Shown here in pieces: positions 43,922-52,264 of a stretch of 64,000 nt of DNA. Below the pieces are notes generated by a model that had not been told where the DNA came from, did no database searches, and saw nothing but the letters and a program-made list of their open reading frames with translations. Where the stretch lies: NCBI GenBank assembly GCA_032388755.1, contig CP135593.1:1302001-1366000 (forward strand), read 5' to 3'. The translations under genes and the position numbers were made by a program. Positions within the stretch are counted from its first letter, which is position 1. Each line of letters opens with the position of its first letter. The stretch comes from Neisseria sp. DTU_2020_1000833_1_SI_GRL_NUU_006 (lineage in GTDB: Bacteria > Pseudomonadota > Gammaproteobacteria > Burkholderiales > Neisseriaceae).

Positions 43922-44767
43922 ATGATTCCAAACGAAGCACAAGCCTTCCCGGCTCCTGCCAAACTCAATCTGGATCTCAGAATCACCGGGAAACGCGCAG
44001 ACGGCTACCACAACCTAGAAAGCATTTTCTGCCTGATTGACTTATGTGATACCGTTTATCTGAAACCACGTTCAGACGACCTTATCATACTCCACACACC
44101 GACAGGCGGTATTCCACCGGAACAAGACCTGGCATACCGTGCCGCATCTTTACTGCAAAAACACACTAACTCAAAATCAGGTGTTGAAATTTGGTTGGAT
44201 AAAAAAATCCCGACAGGCGCCGGCTTGGGAGGTGGCAGTTCGGATGCGGCAACCGTACTCACCGTATTGAACCATTGGTGGGAATGCGGATTATCCCGCC
44301 AGCAGTTAATTGATTTAAGTGCGACTCTGGGCGCAGATATTCCCTTCTTCCTTTTCGGCAAAAATGCCTTTGCCAAAGGTATAGGCGAGCAATTATCCCC
44401 TATCGACATACCGAAGCAATGGTATGTCGTCATCAAACCCAAGGCCCATGTTTCCACTCCCAAAATTTTCTCGCATAGGAACTTGACACGAAATTCCAAA
44501 CCAAGCATAATGCCGACTTTCCATTCTTTGCAGCCGTTTAGAAATGATATGCAGGCTGTTGTTTTTCAGGAATATCCTGAGGTTTGGAAAGCTTATTGTG
44601 AATTATCCGAATATGGTTCTGCACTAATGACAGGATCTGGAGCGTGTATATTTCTCTCTACGGATAGTCGGCAAGAAGCAAACAATATATACCAACAAGT
44701 TTCACAATCATATGAAGCATATTGTGTTGAAGGTTTAGACATTCATCCATTGTTTCAAATGATTTGA
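43922..44767 (+). CDS. ispE: 4-diphosphocytidyl-2-C-methyl-D-erythritol kinase
   Basis: 281 residues of the GHMP kinase family: N-terminal PAPAKLNLDLRITGKRADGYHNLES, ATP-binding PTGAGLGGGSSDAATVL and C-terminal GSALMTGSGACIF. It phosphorylates CDP-methylerythritol in isoprenoid synthesis. A DUS is read in frame as PRSDDLII. The last third (from about 44470) is visibly more AT-rich than the first, suggesting a mosaic allele. Confidence 0.95.
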   Translation: MIPNEAQAFPAPAKLNLDLRITGKRADGYHNLESIFCLIDLCDTVYLKPRSDDLIILHTPTGGIPPEQDLAYRAASLLQKHTNSKSGVEIWLDKKIPTGAGLGGGSSDAATVLTVLNHWWECGLSRQQLIDLSATLGADIPFFLFGKNAFAKGIGEQLSPIDIPKQWYVVIKPKAHVSTPKIFSHRNLTRNSKPSIMPTFHSLQPFRNDMQAVVFQEYPEVWKAYCELSEYGSALMTGSGACIFLSTDSRQEANNIYQQVSQSYEAYCVEGLDIHPLFQMI

Positions 44768-44773
44768 TAAAGT

Positions 44774-44849
44774 TGGGGAGTCGTCAAGCGGTTAAGACAC
44801 TGGATTTTGATTCCAGCATGCGAAGGTTCGAATCCTTCCTCCCCAGCCA
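44774..44849 (+). tRNA. tRNA-Gln (anticodon TTG), copy 1
   Basis: 76 nt including an encoded CCA. Acceptor TGGGGAG pairs with CTCCCCA, anticodon arm CTGGATTTTGATTCCAG gives TTG, and the T-arm is GGTTCGAATCC. Confidence 0.96.
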
Positions 44850-44860
44850 AATCCCTTTGT

Positions 44861-44936
44861 TGGGGAGTCGTCAAGCGGTTAAGACACTGGATTTTGATTC
44901 CAGCATGCGAAGGTTCGAATCCTTCCTCCCCAGCCA
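44861..44936 (+). tRNA. tRNA-Gln (anticodon TTG), copy 2
   Basis: Identical in sequence to copy 1, 11 bp downstream, likely in one transcript. Confidence 0.96.
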
Positions 44937-44947
44937 ACACCCTTTAT

Positions 44948-45023
44948 TGGGGAGTCGTCAAGCGGTTAAGACACTGGATTTTGATTCCAGCATGCGAAGG
45001 TTCGAATCCTTCCTCCCCAGCCA
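44948..45023 (+). tRNA. tRNA-Gln (anticodon TTG), copy 3
   Basis: Identical to copies 1 and 2, 11 bp downstream of copy 2, followed immediately by a strong terminator. Confidence 0.96.
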
Positions 45024-45026
45024 AAT

Positions 45027-45060
45027 AAGAGCGTGTAAGTTTCCTTACACGCTCTTTTAT
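45027..45060 (+). terminator. Intrinsic terminator of the tRNA-Gln cluster
   Basis: 12-bp perfect stem AAGAGCGTGTAA / TTACACGCTCTT with a 6-nt loop, followed by TTAT. It is not made from DUS. Confidence 0.88.
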
Positions 45061-45155
45061 GTTAAGAATCAATGACAACGCTGAAAAACTTTGTTTTGTC
45101 GTGATAAATTTGGGGCGAAAAAAGACGGAACGGCAATGCAACGCCGCAAATTTAA

Positions 45156-45184
45156 TTCACTATGCCGGTCATTATGCGTATAAT
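45156..45184 (+). promoter_or_regulatory. Candidate promoter of prs
   Basis: TTCACT (45156-45161) and a consensus TATAAT (45179-45184) with 17-bp spacing, about 85 bp before the prs ATG. Confidence 0.45.
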
Positions 45185-45267
45185 AACGCCCATAATGTCT
45201 TGGACATAAAGCAGAGGGAAGCATGACGTTTTCTGAGCGGAAGTTAAACATAAAAACAGGTGAAAAT

Positions 45268-46251
45268 ATGGCCGCATACGACAGTTTGATGGTATTTACC
45301 GGCAACGCAAATCCGGAGTTGGCGCAACGCGTTGTCAAACACTTGGATATTTCGTTAGGCGAAGCCTCCGTATCCAAATTCTCAGACGGCGAAATTGCCA
45401 TCGAATTAATGGAAAACGTCCGTGGTCGTGATGTTTTTATCCTGCAGCCCACCTGCGCCCCAACCAATGACAACCTGATGGAAATCCTGACGATGGCCGA
45501 TGCGCTGAAACGCGCTTCCGCCGGTCGTATTACCGCGGCAATTCCTTATTTCGGCTATGCCCGCCAAGATCGCCGTCCGCGTTCTGTGCGCGTTCCGATT
45601 TCCGCCAAACTGGTGGCTAATATGTTGTATTCCGCAGGTATCGACCGTGTTTTGACTGTTGATTTGCATGCCGACCAGATTCAGGGGTTCTTTGATATCC
45701 CTGTTGACAACATCTACGCCACTCCTATTCTGTTGAATGACATCAAACAGCAGCGGATTGAAAACCTGACCGTAGTCAGCCCCGATATTGGCGGTGTAGT
45801 CCGCGCCCGTGCTGTTGCAAAATCATTAAATGCCGATTTGGCAATTATCGACAAACGCCGCCCGAAAGCCAATGTGGCGGAAGTCATGAATATTATTGGC
45901 GATATTCAAGGCCGTACCTGTCTGATTGTCGATGACATGATTGATACTGCGAATACGCTGTGTAAAGCTGCCGTCGCTTTGAAAGAGCGCGGAGCAGAAC
46001 GTGTCTTGGCATATGCCAGCCACGCCGTATTCTCCGGAGAGGCAGTCAGCCGTATTGCCTCGTCCGAAATCGACCAAGTTGTCGTTACCGACACCATCCC
46101 TCTGTCTGAAGCGGCCAAACAATGCGACCGTATCCGTCAAGTGACGATTGCCGGCCTTTTGGCTGAAACGGTCCGCCGCATCAGCAATGAAGAATCCGTC
46201 TCATATCTTTTCAATGAAGAAGTGATGACAGGCAGCATGTTGCTGCCATAA
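45268..46251 (+). CDS. prs: Ribose-phosphate pyrophosphokinase
   Basis: 327 residues from ATG 45268 (CAGGTGAAAAT upstream; a longer frame lacks conservation). PRPP-synthase signatures are YFGYARQDRR, the divalent-cation site VLTVDLHADQIQGFFD, and the PRPP-binding loop CLIVDDMIDTANTL. It makes PRPP for nucleotide, His and Trp synthesis. The order ispE-tRNA-Gln-prs-rplY is conserved in Neisseria. Confidence 0.97.
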   Translation: MAAYDSLMVFTGNANPELAQRVVKHLDISLGEASVSKFSDGEIAIELMENVRGRDVFILQPTCAPTNDNLMEILTMADALKRASAGRITAAIPYFGYARQDRRPRSVRVPISAKLVANMLYSAGIDRVLTVDLHADQIQGFFDIPVDNIYATPILLNDIKQQRIENLTVVSPDIGGVVRARAVAKSLNADLAIIDKRRPKANVAEVMNIIGDIQGRTCLIVDDMIDTANTLCKAAVALKERGAERVLAYASHAVFSGEAVSRIASSEIDQVVVTDTIPLSEAAKQCDRIRQVTIAGLLAETVRRISNEESVSYLFNEEVMTGSMLLP

Positions 46252-46317
46252 CCCCGAAGCCGTCTTAAGCTGGTCGCGGCCGATGACGGTAGTTTTATTT
46301 AATTTGGAGTATTTAAC

Positions 46318-46890
46318 ATGACTTATGAAATTCAAGCCTCTGTTCGTGAAGCACAAGGCACTGGTGCGAGCCGCCGCCTGCGTCGCGAAGGCCAAATCCC
46401 CGGTATTTTGTACGGTGAAGGTCAAGAGCCCGTTGCAATTGCTGTGGATCACAAAACTGTATTCTACGCATTGGAAAAAGAATCTTTCCACACTGCACTG
46501 ATCAAACTGTCCCTGAACGGTGAAACCAAAGACGTTATCGTCCGTGATTTCCAAATGCACCCATTCCGTCGCGAAGTTCAACATATCGACTTCCAGGCCG
46601 TTAAAGCCGACCAACCGGTACGCATCCGTGTTCCCCTGCACATTGTTAACGCTGAAAACTCTCAAGCCGTGAAACTGCAAGGCGGTCGCGTATCCCTGTT
46701 GAACACTACTGTTGAAGTGATTGCCCGACCTGACAATATTCCTGAATACTTAGAACTGGACTGTGCCGAAGTCGTTGCAGGCGACATCCTTCACCTGTCT
46801 GACATCCAACTGCCTGAAGGTGTAGAATGTGCTTCTCTTAAACGTAACGAAAACTTGGCGGTTGCTTCTGTCACCGGTAAAAAACGTTAA
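46318..46890 (+). CDS. rplY: 50S ribosomal protein L25 (long, CTC form)
   Basis: 190 residues. The N-terminal 5S rRNA-binding L25 domain (REAQGTGASRRLRREGQIPG, LYGEGQEPVAIAVD, DFQMHPFRREVQHIDFQ) is followed by the TL5/CTC beta domain (RVPLHIVNAENSQAVKLQGG, LPEGVECASLKRNENLAVAS). GGAG precedes the ATG. Binds 5S rRNA in the large subunit. Confidence 0.96.
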   Translation: MTYEIQASVREAQGTGASRRLRREGQIPGILYGEGQEPVAIAVDHKTVFYALEKESFHTALIKLSLNGETKDVIVRDFQMHPFRREVQHIDFQAVKADQPVRIRVPLHIVNAENSQAVKLQGGRVSLLNTTVEVIARPDNIPEYLELDCAEVVAGDILHLSDIQLPEGVECASLKRNENLAVASVTGKKR

Positions 46891-46903
46891 TTCCTTATAC
46901 ACG

Positions 46904-46937
46904 AAAAAGCTGCTCTATATAGAGTGGCTTTTTTTAT
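46904..46937 (+). terminator. Intrinsic terminator after rplY
   Basis: AAAAAGCTGCTCTATATAGAGTGGCTTTTTTT: a near-perfect stem with two TG mismatched positions and a T-run. Confidence 0.82.
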
Positions 46938-46986
46938 GTTCTTACATAAATATTTTTACATAAATATTTAATAAGTCTACAGCTAC

Positions 46987-47027
46987 TTGATTTGAATCAA
47001 AGCTCCAAATTGAGTTTCATTTATAAT
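46987..47027 (+). promoter_or_regulatory. FNR-type promoter: perfect FNR box and -10 element
   Basis: TTGAT-TTGA-ATCAA (46987-47000) is a perfect FNR consensus. TATAAT at 47022-47027 sets the start near 47034, which puts the box centre at about -41, the position of a class II FNR-activated promoter. There is no matching -35, as expected if FNR recruits polymerase. Confidence 0.82.
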
Positions 47028-47033
47028 CGCCGA

Positions 47034-47175
47034 CATTGGAACTGAGACAACACTTCTCAAAGTCCTCAAGATTTTCTGATCAGTAGATGATACATCTGCT
47101 TTGATTTAATACTCTCTATCTCTTTCCTCTTGATGTGTGTGTGTTTGGGTGTGGCTCTTGCCACCCCTTTTTTTT
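47034..47175 (+). ncRNA. Candidate FNR-dependent small RNA (AniS-like)
   Basis: About 142 nt from the predicted start to the end of a T8 run. No open frame with a ribosome site lies inside. The RNA would hold a C/U-rich single-stranded stretch (47112-47131, ending ctctttcctcttg) that could pair with Shine-Dalgarno sequences, then a GGGTGTGGC/GCCACCCC hairpin and U-tail for Hfq. In N. meningitidis an FNR-controlled sRNA, AniS, is known; from memory it neighbours an HTH regulator and glnD, as here. Identity with AniS is inferred from promoter and neighbours, not from an alignment. Confidence 0.65.
47147..47175 (+). terminator. Intrinsic terminator of the small RNA
   Basis: GGGTGTGGC, loop TCTT, GCCACCCC (47147-47167), then eight T (47168-47175). 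Confidence 0.85.
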
Positions 47176-47224
47176 GGCTTTTATGTGAAGTAAAATCCGT
47201 AACAGCAAATTCTTAACTTTTAAC

Positions 47225-47331
47225 TATAGTGGATTAAATTTAAATCAGGACAAGGCGACGAAGCCGCAGACAGTACGGATAGTACGGCAAGGCGAGGCAA
47301 CGCCGTACTGGGTTAAAGTTAATCCACTATA
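47225..47331. repeat. Correia repeat enclosed element (CREE), ~107-bp form
   Basis: Intact TATAGTGGATTAA and TTAATCCACTATA ends; core CAGACAGTACGGATAGTACG. It lies between the sRNA terminator and the XRE gene (19 bp before the ATG) and probably provides part of that gene's promoter region. Confidence 0.95.
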
Positions 47332-47350
47332 TTTATCCGGAAACAAAATC

Positions 47351-47668
47351 ATGAGCAATAAATTGACTCCCCCTGCCGAACTGCCTAATGAGCAGGATTT
47401 ACGGGCGGTCTTGGCGTACAACATGCGGCTTTTCCGCGTGAATAAAGGCTGGTCTCAGGAAGAGCTGGCGCGGCAATGCGGTTTGGACAGGACTTATGTA
47501 TCGGCTGTGGAGCGCAAACGCTGGAACATTGCGCTGTCGAATATTGAAAAGATGGCGACAGCTTTGGGCGTAGCTGCGTATCAGTTGCTGCTGCCGCCGC
47601 AAGAACTACTAAACCTGATGACCAATCCCTCCGATACCCAACAAAGGTCGTCTGAAAACGATATTTAA
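47351..47668 (+). CDS. XRE-family transcriptional regulator
   Basis: 105 residues. Cro/CI helix-turn-helix at ~20-75: LAYNMRLFRVNKGWSQEELA, RQCGLDRTYVSAVERKRWN, then ALSNIEKMATALGV. The C-terminus QQRSSENDI is encoded by a DUS, so the last residues are a by-product of that sequence. It lies 48 bp before glnD. Target unknown; its place beside the FNR-sRNA and glnD hints at nitrogen or anaerobic control, which is speculative. Confidence 0.9.
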   Translation: MSNKLTPPAELPNEQDLRAVLAYNMRLFRVNKGWSQEELARQCGLDRTYVSAVERKRWNIALSNIEKMATALGVAAYQLLLPPQELLNLMTNPSDTQQRSSENDI

Positions 47669-47716
47669 CTGCCGAATCATCTTTATTCAACTCCCCATAA
47701 CTCGAAAGAATAAAAA

Positions 47717-50278
47717 ATGTCTGCAAACCTGTCTTCAGCATTGGAAACCTTCAAACAGCAGTGCACTGCCGCCGAAGCGCATTATTTGAAAGCCAACCGT
47801 GTGTCGGTATTTTTCAGGGAATACACGGCGGCAGTCGAAACCTTGTTGGCGGCATTGTGGGCAGAGCATTTTCAAAACAGCGCATTATGCCTGATGGCGA
47901 CCGGCGGCTTCGGGCGCGGCGAACTGTATCCTTATTCTGATTTAGATTTGGCAGTCGTGTCGTCTGAAACCGTTTCAGACGACCTTCAGGAAAAAATTGC
48001 GGCTTTCGTGCAGGCTTTATGGGATATGAAACTTTCGCCGTCGGTCAAAAGCGGCACCGTTGACGAACTGTGCGAAAGCGTGCGCGATGATATTACGGGG
48101 GACACGGCGTTTTTAGAGGCCCGTTTTTTGTTCGGCAACCGCCAAACAGCGGACGAGTTGACGGAAAAAATGAACGCGCAACGCAATGTAGCCGCGTTTA
48201 TCGAAGCAAAACTGGTGGAGATGGAACACCGCCATGCCAAATCGCAAGGTTCGGGAGCGGTATTGGAGCCGAACATCAAAAGCTGTCCCGGCGGTCTGCG
48301 CGACATCCACACCCTGCTTTGGATAGCGAAGGCGCAAGGCTTAGCGGCCAACCTGCCTGCGCTGGTCAAACAAGGCATTCTGACGCGCACCGAAGCCGGC
48401 ATGCTTTCACACGGCTACCGCCGCCTCGCCCACATCCGCATCCATCTGCATTTAAACGCCAAGCGCGCCGAAGACCGCCTGCTGTTCGATTTGCAGCCGC
48501 AAGTCGCCGAAAGCATGGGCTATAAGGGTGTGAACCTCCGCCGCCAAAGCGAAGAATTGATGCGCGTGTTTTACCGCGCGATTAAAACCGTCAAACAATT
48601 AAGCGGCATCCTCACGCCCATGCTGCAAAGCCGCGTTTCCTCGACGCCGATGCGCGTTACCCTGCGGATTGACGACGACTACATCCAAGTGAACAACCAA
48701 ATCGCCGCGCGGCACACCGATATTTTTTTCAGACGACCCGAACACATTTTCAAAATTGTCGAAATCATGCAGCAGCGCAACGACATTACCGCGCTCGAAC
48801 CACAAACCCTGCGCGCTTGGTGGGGCGCGACGCGCAAAATCAACCGCAGCTTCTACCAAAATCCCGAAAACCGCCGCCGCTTCGCCGGCTTTTTCCGCAG
48901 CGGCAACGGACTGACCCAAACCCTGCGCTTTCTCAACCTCTACGGCGTGTTGGGCCGCTATCTGCCCGCGTGGGAAAAAATCGTCGGGCTGCTCCAGCAT
49001 GACCTGTTCCACATCTATCCTGTGGACGACCACATCCTCGCCGTCGTCCGCAATGTCCGCCGCCTTGCCCTAGACATGCACAGCCACGAGCTGCCCTACG
49101 CCTCCGCGCTGATGCAGTCCTTTGAAAAACAAGACATCCTCTATCTCGCCGCCTTCTTCCACGACATCGCCAAAGGACGCGGCGGCGACCATGCCGTACA
49201 AGGCATCGCAGACGCGCGCCAATTTGCCGCCGACCACTTCCTGACCGAAGAAGAAAGCGACCTGCTCGCCTGGCTGGTCGAAAACCACCTGCTCATGTCC
49301 ACCGTCGCCCAAAAAGAAGACATCCAAGACCCCGACGTACTCGATGCCTTCTGCAAACGCGTACAAACCCACGAACGCCTCAGCGCACTCTACCTCCTGA
49401 CCATTTCCGACATACGCGGCACCAATCCCAAACTGTGGAACGCATGGCGCGCCAGCCTGCTGGAAAGCCTGTTTCACGCCGCCGGGCGCTACCTCGCAGG
49501 CAACGGCGGCAATCCGCACGCCCTCTTCGGCCGCCGCCAGCAAGAAGCCGCCGAATTGCTTACCCGCGCCGCCGTCCCCGAAAAACAGCAGAAAAAACTA
49601 TGGAACACGCTCGGTTCCGCCTACTTCGCCCGCCATCAGTCCCGCGAAATCCTGTGGCACGCCGCCAACCTCGTACACGACTTTGAAACACCCATCGTCC
49701 GCAGCCGCATCCTGCCCAAAAGCGACAGCTTTCAAGTCATGGTCTTCATGCCCAACGGCCCGCGCCTGTTCGCCCGACTTTGTCGCATCTTCAGCCGCCA
49801 CGGCTTCGACATCCTCGCCGCCCGCGCCTTCATCACCGAACACGACTACATCCTCGACACCTTCATCGTACAAATCCCCTCGCAGCACGCCCCCGAAGAC
49901 TACCCCGACATCCAAAGCGCACTCGAAGCCGAACTCAACAGCTTTATCCACGGACACACCGTTGCCGAAACCCAAAGCCGCAGCCGCCGCATCAGCCGCC
50001 GCAGCCGTTACATGCCGATCGCGCCAAGCATTACCATCACCCCCGAAGAAGACTATCCCGACTGGTACTCCGTCGAAATCACCGCCGTCAACCGACCCTT
50101 CCTGCTCGCCGACATGGCGGAAGTCTTCTTCGCCCACAACGTCAGCCTGCGCTACGCCAAAATCTCCACGCTGGACGAACGCGTCGAAGACAGCTTCATC
50201 GTCTTCAGTCCCGATTTGAAAAACCCGAAAACACAGTCATCGTTGAAACAGGCTTTGTTGGAACAATTGTCGGTGTGA
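47717..50278 (+). CDS. glnD: Bifunctional [protein-PII] uridylyltransferase/uridylyl-removing enzyme
   Basis: 853 residues. Nucleotidyltransferase GGFGRGELYPYSDLDLAVV (near 74), central PII-uridylyltransferase helical domain, HD domain AAFFHDIAKGRGGDHAVQG (near 478), and two C-terminal ACT domains (VMVFMPNGPRLFARLCRIFS; VEITAVNRPFLLADMAEVFF) that sense glutamine. It adds or removes UMP on PII. An inverted DUS pair is read in frame as SSETVSDDLQ (near 47960). Ribosome site AAAGAA. Confidence 0.96.
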   Translation: MSANLSSALETFKQQCTAAEAHYLKANRVSVFFREYTAAVETLLAALWAEHFQNSALCLMATGGFGRGELYPYSDLDLAVVSSETVSDDLQEKIAAFVQALWDMKLSPSVKSGTVDELCESVRDDITGDTAFLEARFLFGNRQTADELTEKMNAQRNVAAFIEAKLVEMEHRHAKSQGSGAVLEPNIKSCPGGLRDIHTLLWIAKAQGLAANLPALVKQGILTRTEAGMLSHGYRRLAHIRIHLHLNAKRAEDRLLFDLQPQVAESMGYKGVNLRRQSEELMRVFYRAIKTVKQLSGILTPMLQSRVSSTPMRVTLRIDDDYIQVNNQIAARHTDIFFRRPEHIFKIVEIMQQRNDITALEPQTLRAWWGATRKINRSFYQNPENRRRFAGFFRSGNGLTQTLRFLNLYGVLGRYLPAWEKIVGLLQHDLFHIYPVDDHILAVVRNVRRLALDMHSHELPYASALMQSFEKQDILYLAAFFHDIAKGRGGDHAVQGIADARQFAADHFLTEEESDLLAWLVENHLLMSTVAQKEDIQDPDVLDAFCKRVQTHERLSALYLLTISDIRGTNPKLWNAWRASLLESLFHAAGRYLAGNGGNPHALFGRRQQEAAELLTRAAVPEKQQKKLWNTLGSAYFARHQSREILWHAANLVHDFETPIVRSRILPKSDSFQVMVFMPNGPRLFARLCRIFSRHGFDILAARAFITEHDYILDTFIVQIPSQHAPEDYPDIQSALEAELNSFIHGHTVAETQSRSRRISRRSRYMPIAPSITITPEEDYPDWYSVEITAVNRPFLLADMAEVFFAHNVSLRYAKISTLDERVEDSFIVFSPDLKNPKTQSSLKQALLEQLSV

Positions 50279-50303
50279 TGGTTGGATTTAAAGGAAAAGC
50301 AAG

Positions 50304-50342
50304 AGGTCGTCTGAAAACCTGTTTTCGGCTTTCAGACGACCT
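50304..50342 (+). terminator. DUS-pair terminator after glnD
   Basis: AGGTCGTCTGAA at 50304-50315 and complement at 50331-50342. Confidence 0.75.
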
Positions 50343-50488
50343 CTGTTTTTGGTTTGGAGACAGTTTTCAATCAAAAACCTATTTCTTTCGTTTGCCTGTC
50401 GATGTAAATCCGACTGAGGCAACAGGCAATCGCACATACGGTTTCTTCTCTATTCGAATCCAGTACAAATGGCTCTCTACACATCAAA
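50343..50488. other. Intergenic stretch between two DUS hairpins, no gene seen
   Basis: About 145 bp without an open frame of interest or repeat; with the flanking hairpins it fills the 318-bp gap between glnD and the TrhA gene. Confidence 0.5.
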
Positions 50489-50527
50489 AGGTCGTCTGAA
50501 ACCAAGATTTGTTTTTTCAGACGACCT
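50489..50527 (+). terminator. DUS-pair hairpin upstream of the TrhA gene
   Basis: AGGTCGTCTGAA at 50489-50500 and complement at 50516-50527, about 70 bp before the next start codon. Confidence 0.65.
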
Positions 50528-50596
50528 TAACTTATCTTTATCCTTTTATCCTAGCCCCGCCTTTGCCTTTCGCGTACACTTTCTACACCTAAAGAA

Positions 50597-51229
50597 ATGA
50601 GAACTACTCTTATGTATCACGGTGAACGCTTCAATGCGTACAGCCATTTGGCAGGCTCGATGCTAGCAGTGGCGGCATTAGTGCTGATGACTGTCAAGGC
50701 AAACGGTCCCTACCAACTTGCCTCGGCACTCACCTACGGCATCTGCCTAATCCTGCTCTATCTTGGCTCCACGCTTTACCACAGCATTCCCCAGCCCAAA
50801 ATTAAAGCAATTTTGCAAAAAGTGGATCACTGCATGATTTACCTGCTGATTGCTGGCAGCTATACCCCGTTTACGCTGATACCCCTTAAAGGCAGCTGGG
50901 GGTGGTCATTGTTCGGCGTATCCTGGGGCTTGGCACTCTTCGGCATTATTCAAGAGCTGACTATCGGCAGAAAAAGCGAAAAACGGCTGCTCTCCATGAT
51001 GATTTACGTCATTATGGGTTGGCTGATTTTGGTTGCCGTATCACCACTGGTGCGCACCCTTCCCTTTGCCGGGCTGTTTTGGCTGGCGTTGGGTGGTATT
51101 TTATACAGCGCAGGCATTTATTGGTTTGTTAATGATGCCAAAATCAAACACGGGCACGGCATCTGGCACCTATTCGTTCTAGGCGGCAGCATAGCGCAGT
51201 TTCTCTGTATTTATTTCTATGTTCTTTAA
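50597..51229 (+). CDS. TrhA/hemolysin III (PAQR) family membrane protein
   Basis: 210 residues with seven hydrophobic segments and the family histidine/serine motifs: YLGSTLYHSIPQPKIKAILQ, KVDHCMIYLLIAGSYTPFTL and C-terminal KHGHGIWHLFVLGGSIAQF. Bacterial PAQR proteins of this type affect membrane lipid or energy homeostasis; 'hemolysin III' is a historical name. The start is either ATG 50597 (AAAGA upstream) or ATG 50612. Confidence 0.9.
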   Translation: MRTTLMYHGERFNAYSHLAGSMLAVAALVLMTVKANGPYQLASALTYGICLILLYLGSTLYHSIPQPKIKAILQKVDHCMIYLLIAGSYTPFTLIPLKGSWGWSLFGVSWGLALFGIIQELTIGRKSEKRLLSMMIYVIMGWLILVAVSPLVRTLPFAGLFWLALGGILYSAGIYWFVNDAKIKHGHGIWHLFVLGGSIAQFLCIYFYVL

Positions 51230-51238
51230 TCCGTCAAA

Positions 51239-51276
51239 AGGTCGTCTGAAAACAAGATATACTTTTCAGACGACCT
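51239..51276 (+). terminator. DUS-pair terminator after the TrhA gene
   Basis: AGGTCGTCTGAA at 51239-51250 and complement at 51265-51276, then TTTTT. Confidence 0.78.
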
Positions 51277-51347
51277 TTTTAAATATTTATTCCCCGAAGA
51301 CCCCTACATCATTATAATGAACGCCCCATCTATCCATTAATATCGAA

Positions 51348-52241
51348 ATGAAACAAACCGCGACTAAGGATCCGCTCGGTTCCGCATGGATTATCATCGC
51401 CACCCTCGGTTTTACCGTCATGAACCTCTGCATCAAAGCGGCAGCGGGAAAATTCGGCTTCAGCAGCGGCGAATTGGTTTTCTGGCGCATGAGTTTTGCA
51501 GCCGTCATGCTTGCCGCCATAGCGAAAATGCGGGGAGACACATTTGCCACGCGGTATTGGAAAATCCACCTCAACCGCAGCGTCATCGGCGCAGCGGCGA
51601 TGTTGTGCCTGTTTTATGCCGTTACCCACCTGCCGCTGGCAACAGGCGTAACCTTAAGCTACACCTCGTCGATTTTTTTGGCCGTGTTCTCATTTTTGAT
51701 TTTAAAAGAACGGATTGCATTTTATACGCAGGCAATATTGGTATTCGGCTTCATCGGTGTCATCCTACTGCTAAACCCTTCGTTCAAAGGCGGGCAAGAA
51801 ATTGCCGCATTGGCAGGCTTGGCAGGCGGAGCGATGTCGGGTTGGGCGTATTTGCAGGTACGCGAATTGTCCCTGCTTGGCGAACCGGGCTGGCGGGTCG
51901 TGTTTTACCTGTCGGTAACCGGCGTCGCCATGTCGGCGGTTTGGGCAACGCTGACCGGCTGGCATCCCTTGTCTGCCGAGGCATTACCCTACTTGGCAGG
52001 TATCGGGCTGTCCGCGACCATCGCCCAACTCTGCATGACCCGCGCTTATAAAGTCGGCAACAAATTCACTGTCGCCTCACTCTCCTACCTGACTGTCGTT
52101 TTCTCCGCATTGGCGGGCGTAATGTTTTTAGGAGATAGCATTACTTGGCAGGAAACCTTTGGTATGATTATTATTGTAGCAAGCGGCGTATTGAGCGGTA
52201 TCCGGCCGGTTGCGATTAAAAAATGGTTTTCCGGACATTAA
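51348..52241 (+). CDS. DMT superfamily (EamA) transporter
   Basis: 297 residues with about ten transmembrane helices in two EamA repeats: repeat 1 includes FGFSSGELVFWRMSFAAVM and LPLATGVTLSYTSSIFLAV, repeat 2 includes LAGIGLSATIAQLCMTRAY and SLSYLTVVFSALAGVMFLGD. Inner-membrane exporter of small metabolites; substrate not deducible. The SpoIIAA-like gene follows 23 bp later, so they may be co-transcribed. Confidence 0.88.
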   Translation: MKQTATKDPLGSAWIIIATLGFTVMNLCIKAAAGKFGFSSGELVFWRMSFAAVMLAAIAKMRGDTFATRYWKIHLNRSVIGAAAMLCLFYAVTHLPLATGVTLSYTSSIFLAVFSFLILKERIAFYTQAILVFGFIGVILLLNPSFKGGQEIAALAGLAGGAMSGWAYLQVRELSLLGEPGWRVVFYLSVTGVAMSAVWATLTGWHPLSAEALPYLAGIGLSATIAQLCMTRAYKVGNKFTVASLSYLTVVFSALAGVMFLGDSITWQETFGMIIIVASGVLSGIRPVAIKKWFSGH

Positions 52242-52264
52242 CGTCCTCAAACAAGGAGAGCATA

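Noticed and set aside
44755..45141. Leftward open frames opposite the tRNA-Gln genes reading GEEGFEPSHAGIKIQ
   Set aside because: They are antisense to three structured tRNA genes and repeat with them. This is a well-known false protein produced by tRNA antisense translation.
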